Positions 1-8,216 of a stretch of 64,000 bases of DNA are shown piece by piece. Under the pieces are notes generated by a model. That model saw only the letters and a list, made by a program, of their open reading frames with translations. It searched no databases and had not been told where the DNA came from. Location: assembly GCF_002160055.1 (NCBI RefSeq), contig NZ_NFJV01000003.1, positions 124,001 to 188,000 on the forward strand. Direction: 5' to 3'. This stretch comes from Mediterranea sp. An20. GTDB taxonomy: Bacteria; Bacteroidota; Bacteroidia; Bacteroidales; Bacteroidaceae. The translations under genes and the position numbers were made by a program. Numbering within the stretch: position 1 is the first letter of the stretch; each line of letters begins with the position of its first letter.

Positions 1-68
1 AGCAAATGATTTATCAGTGTGTTATAAACTCGCTTTTAATCTCCTGTAACAAGCGCATACAATTATTT

Positions 69-974
69 TCAGTCTTGTTTATCATCTGTACAGCATCTGC
101 CATTTGTTTTCTGAAGATTAAAGTTATTAAGGTCTAATAGAGTTAAATCATATTCCTTTTTCACAGGAATAGATATATATTCTAATTGTGGCATTTCAAG
201 TAATTCCCTTATTTTATTGTCTTTTATGTATGTTGAGCCAAGGATTCTAATCTCTTGTAAATTAGTTAATTTATTAAGAAAGCCCAAAGAAGGTAATACA
301 CCACAGTTATCAATAGTTATTTGTTTTACATTATTTACACTTCCAATTATTTCCCAATTATTAATATTCTTGCAATTTTTCAAAGAAATAGAAGTAAGAG
401 ATTCGTTTCCATACAACCAGTCAAGATTAGTAAGATTTGAATCATAACCTATACCAATATGTTCTATATAAGGCATATTATGAATGACATCAAACTCTGT
501 TAAGTTTGTTTTCATTAATCCAATTCTTCTAAGTTTTGTTAGCGAATTAAATTCAAAAGATGATTTACATAGATAATTATCAAAAAATAGATTTTCTATA
601 TTGGTACAATCAAAAATGGATTCACATGTTTTCTTATCATAATTAAGATATATGCACCACAAATTATTTAATGAGGAAAATGGTATTTTATAATCTACTT
701 TCCCATATAAACTGATATACTCTAAATTATTTAAGTTAGATAACTCAGAGATATTTTCATATAATAAAGTATTCAAATTTAAAGCTCTTAGAAATTTGCA
801 TGTAGCAATTCTTTTTATGTCTTTAATCTTTGTTTTTATATCATTTGCTGTTACTACAAATCCATCAATTTTATTATCCCTAATGTATTCTATATCAAAA
901 CTTTGTCCATCATCTACTTGAATGAATGTATAACTCCTTTCAAAGATTTCTTTTTCAAAAATATATGTTTCCAT
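69..974 (-). CDS. Leucine-rich-repeat protein, putative immunity cassette
   Basis: A 301-residue protein. From about residue 60 onward it shows regular L-x-x-L-x-x-L/I-x-x-I units (for example LNNLEYISLYG and LTNLQEIRILG), as in leucine-rich repeat proteins. It has no signal peptide. It is the last cassette visible at the left edge of the array, so a toxin-binding (immunity) role is inferred from context only. Just past its stop another frame stays open for about 30 codons (QMADAVQMINK and onward) and ends at a TGA at 14-16, next to spacer-like TAACACAC. The gene may therefore carry a frameshift near position 115 and have lost its native C-terminus; this is suggestive, not proven. Confidence 0.8.
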   Translation of the reverse strand: METYIFEKEIFERSYTFIQVDDGQSFDIEYIRDNKIDGFVVTANDIKTKIKDIKRIATCKFLRALNLNTLLYENISELSNLNNLEYISLYGKVDYKIPFSSLNNLWCIYLNYDKKTCESIFDCTNIENLFFDNYLCKSSFEFNSLTKLRRIGLMKTNLTEFDVIHNMPYIEHIGIGYDSNLTNLDWLYGNESLTSISLKNCKNINNWEIIGSVNNVKQITIDNCGVLPSLGFLNKLTNLQEIRILGSTYIKDNKIRELLEMPQLEYISIPVKKEYDLTLLDLNNFNLQKTNGRCCTDDKQD

Positions 975-1098
975 GTGTTGACTATTTATTACGTCTTGAA
1001 CTATTAATTACTTTGGCAATTTCTGAATAGTTTTTTATATTACTATCATGTAACATAACATTATTCTATTATTATTCACCCATTTCGTTGTTTGTTAT

Positions 1099-1578
1099 CT
1101 AATCATGGATTTCCTTGAACTTATCTGATAAGTGCTGGGAATACCTCTCGATTAAGTTGTTATATAACCAACTGCGTGATATAGAAGCACCTAAAAGTCC
1201 ACTAATATATAACCAAATTAACGAAACCTCAAGTTTGCCTTCACTAATAAAATCATAAGTAAGAAATTTTAAGCATAATGCAAAATATTGATGTTTAATA
1301 TTATCCATTGGAAGCGAATTTTTATAACGATACACTTCTTCCCTTATTTCTTCTAAACTATGAATATCTATAGAACCGGGAGTATTCCATACCGCTTCAA
1401 TGTTAGACAAAATCGTTTTCTCCTGAGTATTCAATATGTCATTGAAATACTTGAAGCCCGTGATGAAAAAAGGAATTACGTTATTCTTATATTCCTCTTT
1501 TGGATTAGGACTTGATGAAATGTAGTCATCAAGTTCATAAGCTAAATCTTGAAATAATAAATCATCTAAAGCACTCAT
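1099..1578 (-). CDS. Hypothetical array protein (159 aa)
   Basis: An acidic, helix-rich cytoplasmic protein of 159 residues with no signal peptide and no family I recognise. It lies between a degenerate spacer (ending GTTTGTTA near 1097) and a clear spacer at 1597-1640, with the same strand and spacing as its neighbours. By position it is probably an immunity gene cassette. The toxin it would neutralise cannot be read from the sequence. Confidence 0.8.
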   Translation of the reverse strand: MSALDDLLFQDLAYELDDYISSSPNPKEEYKNNVIPFFITGFKYFNDILNTQEKTILSNIEAVWNTPGSIDIHSLEEIREEVYRYKNSLPMDNIKHQYFALCLKFLTYDFISEGKLEVSLIWLYISGLLGASISRSWLYNNLIERYSQHLSDKFKEIHD

Positions 1579-1596
1579 CGTTATTTTCTTGTTTGA

Positions 1597-1640
1597 AATG
1601 TTCGGCAGCGTTCCACTTTAAGCAAAAATGCTGTTTGTTA
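1597..1640 (-). repeat. Array spacer, type A hairpin
   Basis: It runs from AATGTTCGGCAGC to GCTGTTTGTTA. CAGC at the left pairs with GCTG at the right. It separates the cassettes at 1099 and 1699. Confidence 0.8.
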
Positions 1641-1698
1641 GCTACATATCTCCAAAGATATTAAGTTCTCTATATCCTCTAAGCTTAATAAAAGCATT

Positions 1699-2106
1699 TT
1701 AACCAATACTATTCTCCTGTTTTAATGGACGGAACTCTAATATCTTGTATTCCAGTTCATCATCACCAAAAACTATGAGCCATTCATAACTCTTTGGAAA
1801 ACCCAACAGTACGTTCATATTGATAGCATCAATTTCCCATATTTTTAGCAACTTCATAAATTCAATAAAATAACAGACTTCTGTCTCCAGTATATATTTG
1901 TCCCCATAAGACCATAACAAAATCTTTTCGTTTAGTCCTAAAGGAAAATCATCAAACAGTTTTGATGCCATATATTCCTTAGAAGGTGTAGCACTTCTGC
2001 AATAATAAAAGTATTTGTTGACTGGACATTTCTTGTCCTTGTATAATGCTAACAATGTATTTCTAATACTGTTAAACTCCTCATTTTCAATCCTACGCAT
2101 AGACAA
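1699..2106 (-). CDS. Hypothetical array protein (135 aa)
   Basis: A 135-residue cytoplasmic protein with no signal peptide. The second half has alternating hydrophobic strands (YEWLIVFGDDELEYKILEF) like many small immunity proteins. I recognise no family. The spacer upstream of its start (about 2107-2142) is short and decayed, keeping only a TAACCGA...TTGTTA core. Confidence 0.75.
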   Translation of the reverse strand: MSMRRIENEEFNSIRNTLLALYKDKKCPVNKYFYYCRSATPSKEYMASKLFDDFPLGLNEKILLWSYGDKYILETEVCYFIEFMKLLKIWEIDAINMNVLLGFPKSYEWLIVFGDDELEYKILEFRPLKQENSIG

Positions 2107-2142
2107 TTTTTGTATTTGGTATAACCGAACTTTTTAATCTTG

Positions 2143-2574
2143 TTATTCTTCAAAACTGGCTGTAGAGTGTAATATTACTGACTTCCTTTTCATCTTGAAC
2201 TCAGCTTCTTCACACATATAGGCGATTCCATCTGGTAGTACTACGGCAAAGCCCAAACCTGAGCATATCCCTGTGCTTATAGCATCAGATATATCCGCCC
2301 ACTTTTGATCCAAATTAAAAAAGCCGATACAATATCCTTTCTTATGTGATGACCTCTCCTGAAGTCTATCTGTCAGATAGGTAACATCGGTTGAATCACA
2401 GTGCTCAACAACTCTATCAGTATTTATAATATCCATTAGATTATTACAAAATCGACTAATAGCTTTCACTCTTTTGTTATTTGATGACAACTCAAAATAA
2501 AGGCGCTCCTGATATGCACGCCTGATAAATTGCCTGCAGAAATAATCCTCTATGTCGTTTGTTCTATCTTTCAT
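2143..2574 (-). CDS. Hypothetical array protein (143 aa)
   Basis: A 143-residue soluble protein without recognisable motifs. It has a glycine-rich stretch (TGICSGLGFAVVLPDG) followed by a basic tail. It sits in the array on the same strand as its neighbours, with a type C-like spacer upstream. An immunity role is inferred from position only. Confidence 0.75.
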   Translation of the reverse strand: MKDRTNDIEDYFCRQFIRRAYQERLYFELSSNNKRVKAISRFCNNLMDIINTDRVVEHCDSTDVTYLTDRLQERSSHKKGYCIGFFNLDQKWADISDAISTGICSGLGFAVVLPDGIAYMCEEAEFKMKRKSVILHSTASFEE

Positions 2575-2593
2575 ATCCAGTTCTCGAAGAAAT

Positions 2594-2643
2594 AATACTC
2601 GGCTGCTAACCGACCTTCTTAGTGACGATTGAACGATTTGTTA
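2594..2643 (-). repeat. Array spacer, type C-like
   Basis: It carries CGGCTGCTAACCGACC followed by an ACGATTG arm and ATTTGTTA. The inverted repeat is partly decayed. Confidence 0.65.
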
Positions 2644-2665
2644 TATTTATCTTGAAGTAAGCAAG

Positions 2666-3300
2666 TTATTTAATTCTCACTTCATATTTTTGTAATTGCC
2701 ATTTTTTATCATTCAACGAATAAGTTGCAAACAATTCATTTTCTTCTTCGTCTATTATCCAAGTCAAATCTTGATTTTTTATTCCTTGAGCATTGTCTGT
2801 GAACTTTTTTCTTTCGGATTACCGAATAAACTCATTGCACGTTCAAATGATACTGTTTCAATTACAGACAACTTAAATTGCCCGTTTTCATCCGGCAACC
2901 ATAAGTTTTCAATAAGGAACAACCGCATATCTTCCACCAAATCTTTTTCTATTGATTTAAGTATAGGAAGTTTATATATGTACTTATGGATATTTTTAGA
3001 AAAGAATGGAAAGAAGTATTTCCCCATTATTCTTCGTTGCATAGATACATTATACTTATATGGATTAAATTCAGCCAATGGCATTATTAAATCCATTCCT
3101 AACCAGTTCTCATCTTTGTAAAACCGCACCTTTGAATTTATTCCCCGTGTAGTGTACAATGCTCTGAAACAAAAAGCTAATTCAAAATCTATTTGATTAT
3201 ACTTTTTTTCAAGAATTTCCGAAAAGGCAATTAAGTCTCTTCCTATTTCAGAAACCTTAACATATCCGGGAGAATCTGATGTTATGCTTATTCGTTCCAT
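2666..3300 (-). pseudogene. Array gene with a frameshift in an A6 run
   Basis: The uninterrupted frame from the ATG at 3300 ends at 2779 after 173 residues, with an odd tail. At the run of six A (plus-strand T's at 2805-2810) a shift of -1 joins ...FGNPKEK to KFTDNAQGIKNQDLTW and stays open for about 45 more codons. It ends ...YEVRIK at a TAA at 2666-2668, close to the spacer as in other cassettes. The intact product would be about 211 residues. Either this is a decayed immunity cassette, a length-variable A run (phase-variation-like), or -1 slippage. The run is not in the phase of the standard A-AAA-AAG heptamer. No family recognised. Confidence 0.7.
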
Positions 3301-3323
3301 ATTTATTGACTTTTAAAGTTGCT

Positions 3324-3370
3324 ATTGTCCGGCAGCGTTCCGCTCATTCAGTCGGTACTGTCGTTTGTTA
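3324..3370 (-). repeat. Array spacer, type A hairpin
   Basis: GGCAGCGTTCCGC pairs imperfectly with GTCGGTACTGTC and is followed by GTTTGTTA. Confidence 0.8.
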
Positions 3371-3385
3371 GCATCATATTTTCCC

Positions 3386-3829
3386 TTATTTAATAGCCGG
3401 CATTTTGAAACTTTTAAGAATAGCATTGATGTTGTCATCTGTCAATTCCACACTTTTTAGAATTTCTATGATTCTCAAAGTGTCTTTGTTGTCTATTGCG
3501 TTATCAAATTCATCCATTTTGTTAGCAATGACAAGACGTTCATTGACAGTCATACCACCATATCCTGTTTGTAACATGGGAGCTTTTTCTAATTGAGTAA
3601 TGAGAATATCTGCTTGCACTTTACAATCTAAACTTAAAGTCTCTGCATTCTTGAATATTAACTCCTTAACCACATTTAGGAAGTCATGCCAACCATCAGT
3701 CAGGCCATTAACATATAATTTTGCATCTACAAGTTGCTCCGCCAACTGATTGTTTTCAGACCTTATAATATCACATAGGCTATTATACTTTTGCCAATAC
3801 TCAAACCAACTGTCTATTCTTTTATTCAT
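3386..3829 (-). CDS. Hypothetical array protein (147 aa)
   Basis: A 147-residue, predicted all-helical soluble protein with no motif I recognise. It starts MNKRIDSWFEYWQKYN. It is flanked by spacers at 3324-3370 and 3843-3893. Such small helical, acidic proteins are common among immunity proteins, but the assignment rests on context. Confidence 0.8.
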   Translation of the reverse strand: MNKRIDSWFEYWQKYNSLCDIIRSENNQLAEQLVDAKLYVNGLTDGWHDFLNVVKELIFKNAETLSLDCKVQADILITQLEKAPMLQTGYGGMTVNERLVIANKMDEFDNAIDNKDTLRIIEILKSVELTDDNINAILKSFKMPAIK

Positions 3830-3842
3830 AATTCATTGATGA

Positions 3843-3893
3843 TAATGTTTAGCAGCCGTCCGACCTTTTCAGGGGAAGCACAACCGCTTGATA
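3843..3893 (-). repeat. Array spacer, type C variant
   Basis: TAATGTTTAGCAGC...CCGACCTTTTCAGGGG...CCGCTTGATAA. The final GTTA has changed to GATAA. Confidence 0.7.
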
Positions 3894-3898
3894 ACCAC

Positions 3899-4333
3899 CT
3901 AATTTATTACACCAAATTTGATTTCGTTCTCAAATGATATATATATAATCTTCTTGAAATCCTTAAACAATACATAATGATGCTGGGGGATTTCTCTTAC
4001 TATAAATGGAATAATCTTTAACAAATCATTCAAACAAAACTCGTAACCATTATTCGTTAAACTATCGCCCATATAAATCACAACATCATCGTTACGACAT
4101 ATCCTATTATCTAATAAGCTTTTGATAAAATTGGTAGCATCAAAAGAAATATTCTCATGATCCGAATCTACAAATTTGGTGTCATTTAACAGACTAAAAT
4201 TAATGCGCCCTCCTACAAATGAGAAATGCGTATTTATATTTTCCATACAATAAGACAGGTCTGAAATCAGCTTATAACTGATTGCCATACCATCAGCGTA
4301 TTTAGTCAAAGAGTTATCGTAACTACTATTCAT
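3899..4333 (-). CDS. Hypothetical array protein (144 aa)
   Basis: A 144-residue soluble protein with several beta-strand-like segments (VVIYMGDSLTNNGYEF, KKIIYISFENEIKFGVI). It is loosely like CdiI-type or other small immunity folds, but I cannot assign a family. Spacers lie on both sides. Confidence 0.8.
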   Translation of the reverse strand: MNSSYDNSLTKYADGMAISYKLISDLSYCMENINTHFSFVGGRINFSLLNDTKFVDSDHENISFDATNFIKSLLDNRICRNDDVVIYMGDSLTNNGYEFCLNDLLKIIPFIVREIPQHHYVLFKDFKKIIYISFENEIKFGVIN

Positions 4334-4385
4334 AAATTATTCTTTTTATCTTGATGCAATGTTACAATTCTTTTTTCTGGTGGCA

Positions 4386-4441
4386 AATGTTTACGGATAA
4401 CCGAATAACCGACCTCTTAGGGGATGCTCTGCCGCTTGTTA
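4386..4441 (-). repeat. Array spacer, type C
   Basis: It contains ATAACCGACCTCTTAGGGGATG and ends GCCGCTTGTTA. A partial internal duplication of the AACCGA arm is visible. Confidence 0.75.
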
Positions 4442-4478
4442 TAATCTCGATTTAATCAGTTTCTTTTTCTAAATCACA

Positions 4479-4799
4479 TCATATTAGAGTAATTAGGCGA
4501 GTAAAGGCATACCATTCTTTCTGTGTCAATCGTGGCAGTGCTTGCTTCATAGCCTTATACACATCTGATTCCTCATTTTCCAAAGCATAAGCTATATCCG
4601 TCAAAGGATAATTTTTTGTTCTTAATCCATATACATTTTTACGAGTAAATGGATTTTTATACCCCATGATACTGACTGTTTCTCCACATTGCTCATTGTC
4701 GGGCGTCTGTGAAAAATGAAAACACAAATCCTCGGTTATTGAACCTTCATTGTGCTCGTTTATTCTCTTTAATATGTCTTGCAGAAACGATTTATTCAT
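4479..4799 (-). CDS. Hypothetical array protein (106 aa)
   Basis: A 106-residue soluble protein. The conserved-looking core GYKNPFTRKNVYGLRTKNY suggests a compact alpha/beta fold, but I recognise no family. Flanking spacers make it a single-gene cassette. Confidence 0.78.
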   Translation of the reverse strand: MNKSFLQDILKRINEHNEGSITEDLCFHFSQTPDNEQCGETVSIMGYKNPFTRKNVYGLRTKNYPLTDIAYALENEESDVYKAMKQALPRLTQKEWYAFTRLITLI

Positions 4800-4812
4800 T
4801 TGTCTTGAGTTT

Positions 4813-4858
4813 ATAATATCCGGCAGCCTTCAGCTTTAAGCGATAGTGCCGTTTGTTA
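4813..4858 (-). repeat. Array spacer, type A variant
   Basis: TAATATCCGGCAGCCTTC...GTGCCGTTTGTTA. The right arm carries GCCG where most copies have GCTG. Confidence 0.75.
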
Positions 4859-4863
4859 GCGAT

Positions 4864-5628
4864 TTATTTATAATCATCCAACCATTTTTCAAATACCTCA
4901 TACGAAACTTCAATTTCTCCTGAATAATATCTGTTATCGCATACCAAATGACGGATTCCCTTTCGGGCTTTGAGTACTACGTCGGGTATATGAATCATAT
5001 CAATAGAAGCCTCCCGTATCATTGTACGCTCATGAAACAGCTTGCCATTGCTTATATAATAGCCACAATATATGCTATCAACAATCTTCCTAAAGTCTTT
5101 TGCTGATGCTCCAGCTACAATTTTACCAAAGGCATAAACTCTCTTGTCATCAATTCCTAAAACTCCATCTTGTAAAGAAATAAAATGATTTATGTTCACG
5201 CTTGTCAATTTTATCAAACCCTTATAATGTGCATGATACCATATAGAATTATCAATTCTAATATACCCCCGTGGAAACAAGTCAAAATCTCCATACCAAG
5301 CCCCGTCATCCAAAGTCTGTATTATTGAATCGCTATTGATTCTCACGCGCCCACTTTCCGTGATTACATGACTGTCTGTTTTGACAAAAGCATCGTTTAA
5401 TATCATAAACCCGGCGGGAGACACACCACGCATCAGCATATTTTGAAGAAATACTCGCTTGTCATCATAAGCGAAATTTTTCCAACAACGCATCTGTTCT
5501 GGATGTGCATTCTTTAAGGGCACATTATTTCGTTCATAATACACGAATTTACCATCCGTCCAAAAATGACAGTTGTTTTTTTCGCTCTCAGCAGCTGAAT
5601 GACAATTTAATTTTTTAATCGCTTCCAT
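4864..5628 (-). CDS. DKNYY-family protein
   Basis: A 254-residue protein. It contains segments typical of the DKNYY repeat family, in which a short D-x-x-x-V-Y-x-x-G unit recurs: WTDGKFVYYERN, YDDKRVFLQN and DDKRVYAFGKIVAGASAKDF. There is no signal peptide. DKNYY proteins are frequent in bacterial immunity-gene neighbourhoods. This one is a single cassette with spacers on both sides, so an immunity role is likely but unproven. Confidence 0.75.
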   Translation of the reverse strand: MEAIKKLNCHSAAESEKNNCHFWTDGKFVYYERNNVPLKNAHPEQMRCWKNFAYDDKRVFLQNMLMRGVSPAGFMILNDAFVKTDSHVITESGRVRINSDSIIQTLDDGAWYGDFDLFPRGYIRIDNSIWYHAHYKGLIKLTSVNINHFISLQDGVLGIDDKRVYAFGKIVAGASAKDFRKIVDSIYCGYYISNGKLFHERTMIREASIDMIHIPDVVLKARKGIRHLVCDNRYYSGEIEVSYEVFEKWLDDYK

Positions 5629-5649
5629 ACTTCTTTAATGAATTGTTAA

Positions 5650-5698
5650 TAATGTTTGGCAGCTAACCGACCTTTATGGCCGATTGAGGTGCGTGTTA
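5650..5698 (-). repeat. Array spacer, type B hairpin
   Basis: GGCAGCTAACCGACC...GGCCGATTGAGGTGCGTGTTA. The outer GCA pairs with TGC. On the minus strand this spacer encodes the last residues of the neighbouring gene at 5674. Confidence 0.8.
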
Positions 5699-6132
5699 GC
5701 GATATATTTATTTTTTTCTTGTTCAACGTATGTTTCAAGTAAAGACCAAATATCAAAATCTGTATATAAGTAAAACGACTTTCCCAAAGTCTCTATTTCA
5801 TTACTCCAAGGAGATGTTTGGTTAATTACATATATTTGGGATAATATGTCCGCTTCCTGATTCGATCCTATATTTTGGAATGCTTTAATTATTTTAGGGA
5901 TAAGGCAGGCAGTTCTATTATCAAGGACTCCACCTATCCCATTCATTGCAAGTTCTGTATCAAACTCTATTATATAGATTGCATCTTGAATGAAGTTAGG
6001 ATAATTACCCAACTTGTCGAGTTCTGGAAAATCCTTATCTTTTCCTTTATACATTTCTTCCCCTAATGTTTGAATTATGTCATCTGCTGACAAGTAGGGT
6101 ATTTTCTCTAATATATTATCTAAAGCATTCAT
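5674..6132 (-). CDS. DMP19/DUF4375-like protein with spacer-encoded tail
   Basis: A 152-residue soluble protein. The segment AIYIIEFDTELAMNGIGGVLDN resembles the N/G-G-F/V motif region of DMP19-like (DUF4375) proteins, DNA mimics or immunity-like helical proteins; this is a tentative match. The reading frame does not stop before the spacer. Its last eight residues (ANTHLNRP) are translated from the 5650-5698 repeat, whose TAAC is out of frame. The native C-terminus was probably altered when the spacer was joined. Confidence 0.75.
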   Translation of the reverse strand: MNALDNILEKIPYLSADDIIQTLGEEMYKGKDKDFPELDKLGNYPNFIQDAIYIIEFDTELAMNGIGGVLDNRTACLIPKIIKAFQNIGSNQEADILSQIYVINQTSPWSNEIETLGKSFYLYTDFDIWSLLETYVEQEKNKYIANTHLNRP

Positions 6133-6153
6133 GTCTTTTTCTATTGTATAGCC

Positions 6154-6199
6154 AATGTCCGGCAGCGTTCCGCTTATTCAGTCGGTCTGCTGTTTGTTA
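6154..6199 (-). repeat. Array spacer, type A hairpin
   Basis: AATGTCCGGCAGCGTTCCGC then GTCGGTCTGCTGTTTGTTA. CAGC/GCTG and CCG/CGG arms are both present. Confidence 0.85.
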
Positions 6200-6210
6200 T
6201 CAAATGTTTG

Positions 6211-6645
6211 TCAGTTCATATAGGGTGAATCAAATTCTTCAATTATAAGATGCGTATTTATGTCGCTCATTGAGATTGGAAAATCATAAGAAACGATATA
6301 CATATAGTAATCATATCCAAAATGAAATTCCAATTTATTTGAACGTAGTTTGCACCATAATCTCTCACGCAATATATCACGAAGCAAAGGTTCTATATAT
6401 ATACATTGAATCTTATCGCCATTATGATAATCCAATTTCTTATAGTTTTCCAAATCAGTTATTTTGTAATCCCGAATATCAAATAACGCAGAAACATCCT
6501 TGAACAACTTGATAAATTCATTTTCGGTGTATAAATAATCCTCTTCCGTCACCAAAGAACCAATATCATAAAAACTAATCCATTCGTTGTTACCAGGTAA
6601 CGGTGATATATATTTATTAACCCTATATGAATAATATTTTTTCAT
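6211..6645 (-). CDS. Hypothetical array protein (144 aa)
   Basis: A 144-residue, strand-rich, aromatic-rich soluble protein (LEFHFGYDYYMYIVSYDF near the C-terminus). It has no signal peptide and no recognised family. Its size, its strand and the spacers on both sides fit an immunity cassette. Confidence 0.78.
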   Translation of the reverse strand: MKKYYSYRVNKYISPLPGNNEWISFYDIGSLVTEEDYLYTENEFIKLFKDVSALFDIRDYKITDLENYKKLDYHNGDKIQCIYIEPLLRDILRERLWCKLRSNKLEFHFGYDYYMYIVSYDFPISMSDINTHLIIEEFDSPYMN

Positions 6646-6658
6646 TTCTCAATTTGAT

Positions 6659-6707
6659 AATGTTTACTGGCCAACCGACCTTTCAAGGGAGATTAATGCG
6701 TTTGTTA
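6659..6707 (-). repeat. Array spacer, type C variant
   Basis: AATGTTTACTGGCCAACCGACCTTTC...GGGAGATTAATGCGTTTGTTA. GGCCAACC and the right GATTA arm pair only partly. Confidence 0.7.
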
Positions 6708-6714
6708 TCTGCCT

Positions 6715-7170
6715 CTATTCACTTTGATAAGTCTCAACTACATACAAGTCAATCTTGGGATAATCGTTTGAAACCTTATCCAAAATAGCTTTGACATCAT
6801 CCCATCTCAAACCGCCTAACCCGGCACCGATGGCCGGTAGAGCTATGGCCGTCACATTATCATGTTCGGCAAGTTCAAGCATCTGCTTCAATGCCTTCTC
6901 GATATATTCTATTTTGGCTCGTGTCCGCCATGTTGCCTGAGTGCCGAGATTATAGATATGCCCGTGGCCATAATCATAATCAAAGACATCGCCGGGGCAA
7001 AACTTATGCTCCTTGCACAGCTGCTTATATTCAAGATACATGGCCGGGTATCTTTCTCTGAACTGCAATGCAATGCCTTTACCCATCGCACCGGCGCAGT
7101 TACACCCGTGCGCATAGTTGCTCACGCCCTCAATGCGGAATATGTCGCCTTTCTCAATATACTTTATCAT
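6715..7170 (-). CDS. Macro-domain protein (DarG-like ADP-ribose hydrolase/binder)
   Basis: A 151-residue protein that is a single macro domain. The ligand-binding signatures are visible: GDIFRIEGVSNYAHGCNCAGAMGKG near the N-terminus and ALPAIGAGLGGLRWDDV around residues 113-129. The N-C-A-G-x-M-G-K-G-I-A pattern is that of the TARG1/DarG clade, known to remove ADP-ribose from DNA or protein. There is no DarT-like toxin and no DarG C-terminal domain, so I infer an orphan antidote against ADP-ribosylating toxins delivered by other cells. Spacer 6659-6707 lies downstream; the upstream boundary has no clear spacer. Confidence 0.9.
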   Translation of the reverse strand: MIKYIEKGDIFRIEGVSNYAHGCNCAGAMGKGIALQFRERYPAMYLEYKQLCKEHKFCPGDVFDYDYGHGHIYNLGTQATWRTRAKIEYIEKALKQMLELAEHDNVTAIALPAIGAGLGGLRWDDVKAILDKVSNDYPKIDLYVVETYQSE

Positions 7171-7306
7171 TGTTCTTACTTTTATTGTTATAAGTTACAG
7201 ATAGCGCCTCTTTCGAAACGCTACCTGCATGTTGAGTTTCTTGTTTCATCAGATGGATGTCAGGCAAAATCATGTCTTCATCGTCTCACCAAACTGTCGG
7301 TTCCTG

Positions 7307-8182
7307 TTATTTCCGATTTCCGGATGCGTATTTTCCCGTGTTGATGTCAAGAACAGGACGGTTCGGCTGGATCAACGCGTCTTCGTATTGGCATTTCCAC
7401 TGGACGCTCTGGTCCATCTCCCCATTCTTGATTCCGTCAACGGTCTCCCCGGATTCTATTTCATTTCCGCTCGTAAGCAGATAGGAAGCCACGTTATAGG
7501 CATGGTTCACCACCCAGTTCGGATCAAGGCCGTGGAAGTGGTACTGCAGGTCAGGAAGGAACAGGGTGTTCATTCCAAGCGTATCAACCAGCATGTCTTC
7601 GGAATCTTGGATCGTAAAGAAACGGACATTGACGGCATAACGGATGAAGCGGTCTGGCCCTTCTATCTGATTGCCGCGAATTTCCTCCGCCTCAAACAGT
7701 TTTCCGCTGCCGTTGAAGAAAAACGCCTCACACGACGGTAACAGCTCGGCGAGTGCTTCAAGGTAGTCCATTTCCATATCGGCACGTTCCAGCGGAGACA
7801 GGCCGCGGGCAAGGAAGTCAGTCGCGAGCATACTGTACCGGCATTCCTCAAGAATCCGGTCTCTGCTTTCCTGGCAGTCCCACATCTGGCTTCGGGTGAA
7901 ATCATCCACCGTCTTTCCGTCAAAGTCCATACATGAGGTCAGCAGGAATTGTACGGGAGCTTTCCCGTCCTCAAATTCCACAATATGATCCAGGGCGAAG
8001 ATGTGCAAAGACTGGTCATCTTTTCCATGACATTCTACATGGCCGAGATGCTTCCGGCAGACTTCAGCCACCTTCTCTTTGTCCGGCAATTCCACCGGCT
8101 CCTTGAACAGCATGGTGATAAGGAAAGGGCCTCCGGGCTGCTGCTCCTTGCTCTTTCGGTCCTGTTTGAATACTTTGCTCAT
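7307..8182 (-). CDS. Hypothetical GC-rich protein paired with the 1731-aa protein
   Basis: The chosen start is the ATG at 8182 (MSKVFKQDRKSKEQQPGG), 34 nt after the upstream gene's stop, rather than an in-frame ATG at 8266 that would overlap it. This gives about 291 residues. The protein is soluble, acidic and rich in aromatic residues, with a GPFLITMLFKEPVELPDKE segment that looks like the start of a DUF4261-like domain; the match is weak. Its GC content is far higher than the neighbouring cassettes and no spacer separates it from the large gene upstream, so the two probably form one operon. Confidence 0.8.
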   Translation of the reverse strand: MSKVFKQDRKSKEQQPGGPFLITMLFKEPVELPDKEKVAEVCRKHLGHVECHGKDDQSLHIFALDHIVEFEDGKAPVQFLLTSCMDFDGKTVDDFTRSQMWDCQESRDRILEECRYSMLATDFLARGLSPLERADMEMDYLEALAELLPSCEAFFFNGSGKLFEAEEIRGNQIEGPDRFIRYAVNVRFFTIQDSEDMLVDTLGMNTLFLPDLQYHFHGLDPNWVVNHAYNVASYLLTSGNEIESGETVDGIKNGEMDQSVQWKCQYEDALIQPNRPVLDINTGKYASGNRK

Positions 8183-8216
8183 ATTGAAATGTTTTTTTGA
8201 CTGTGAAACATATCGG

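Noticed and set aside
1699..2106. Frameshift or read-through extension of the 135-aa gene
   Set aside because: Two alternative frames both stay open up to the spacer, so neither can be preferred; too weak to report.
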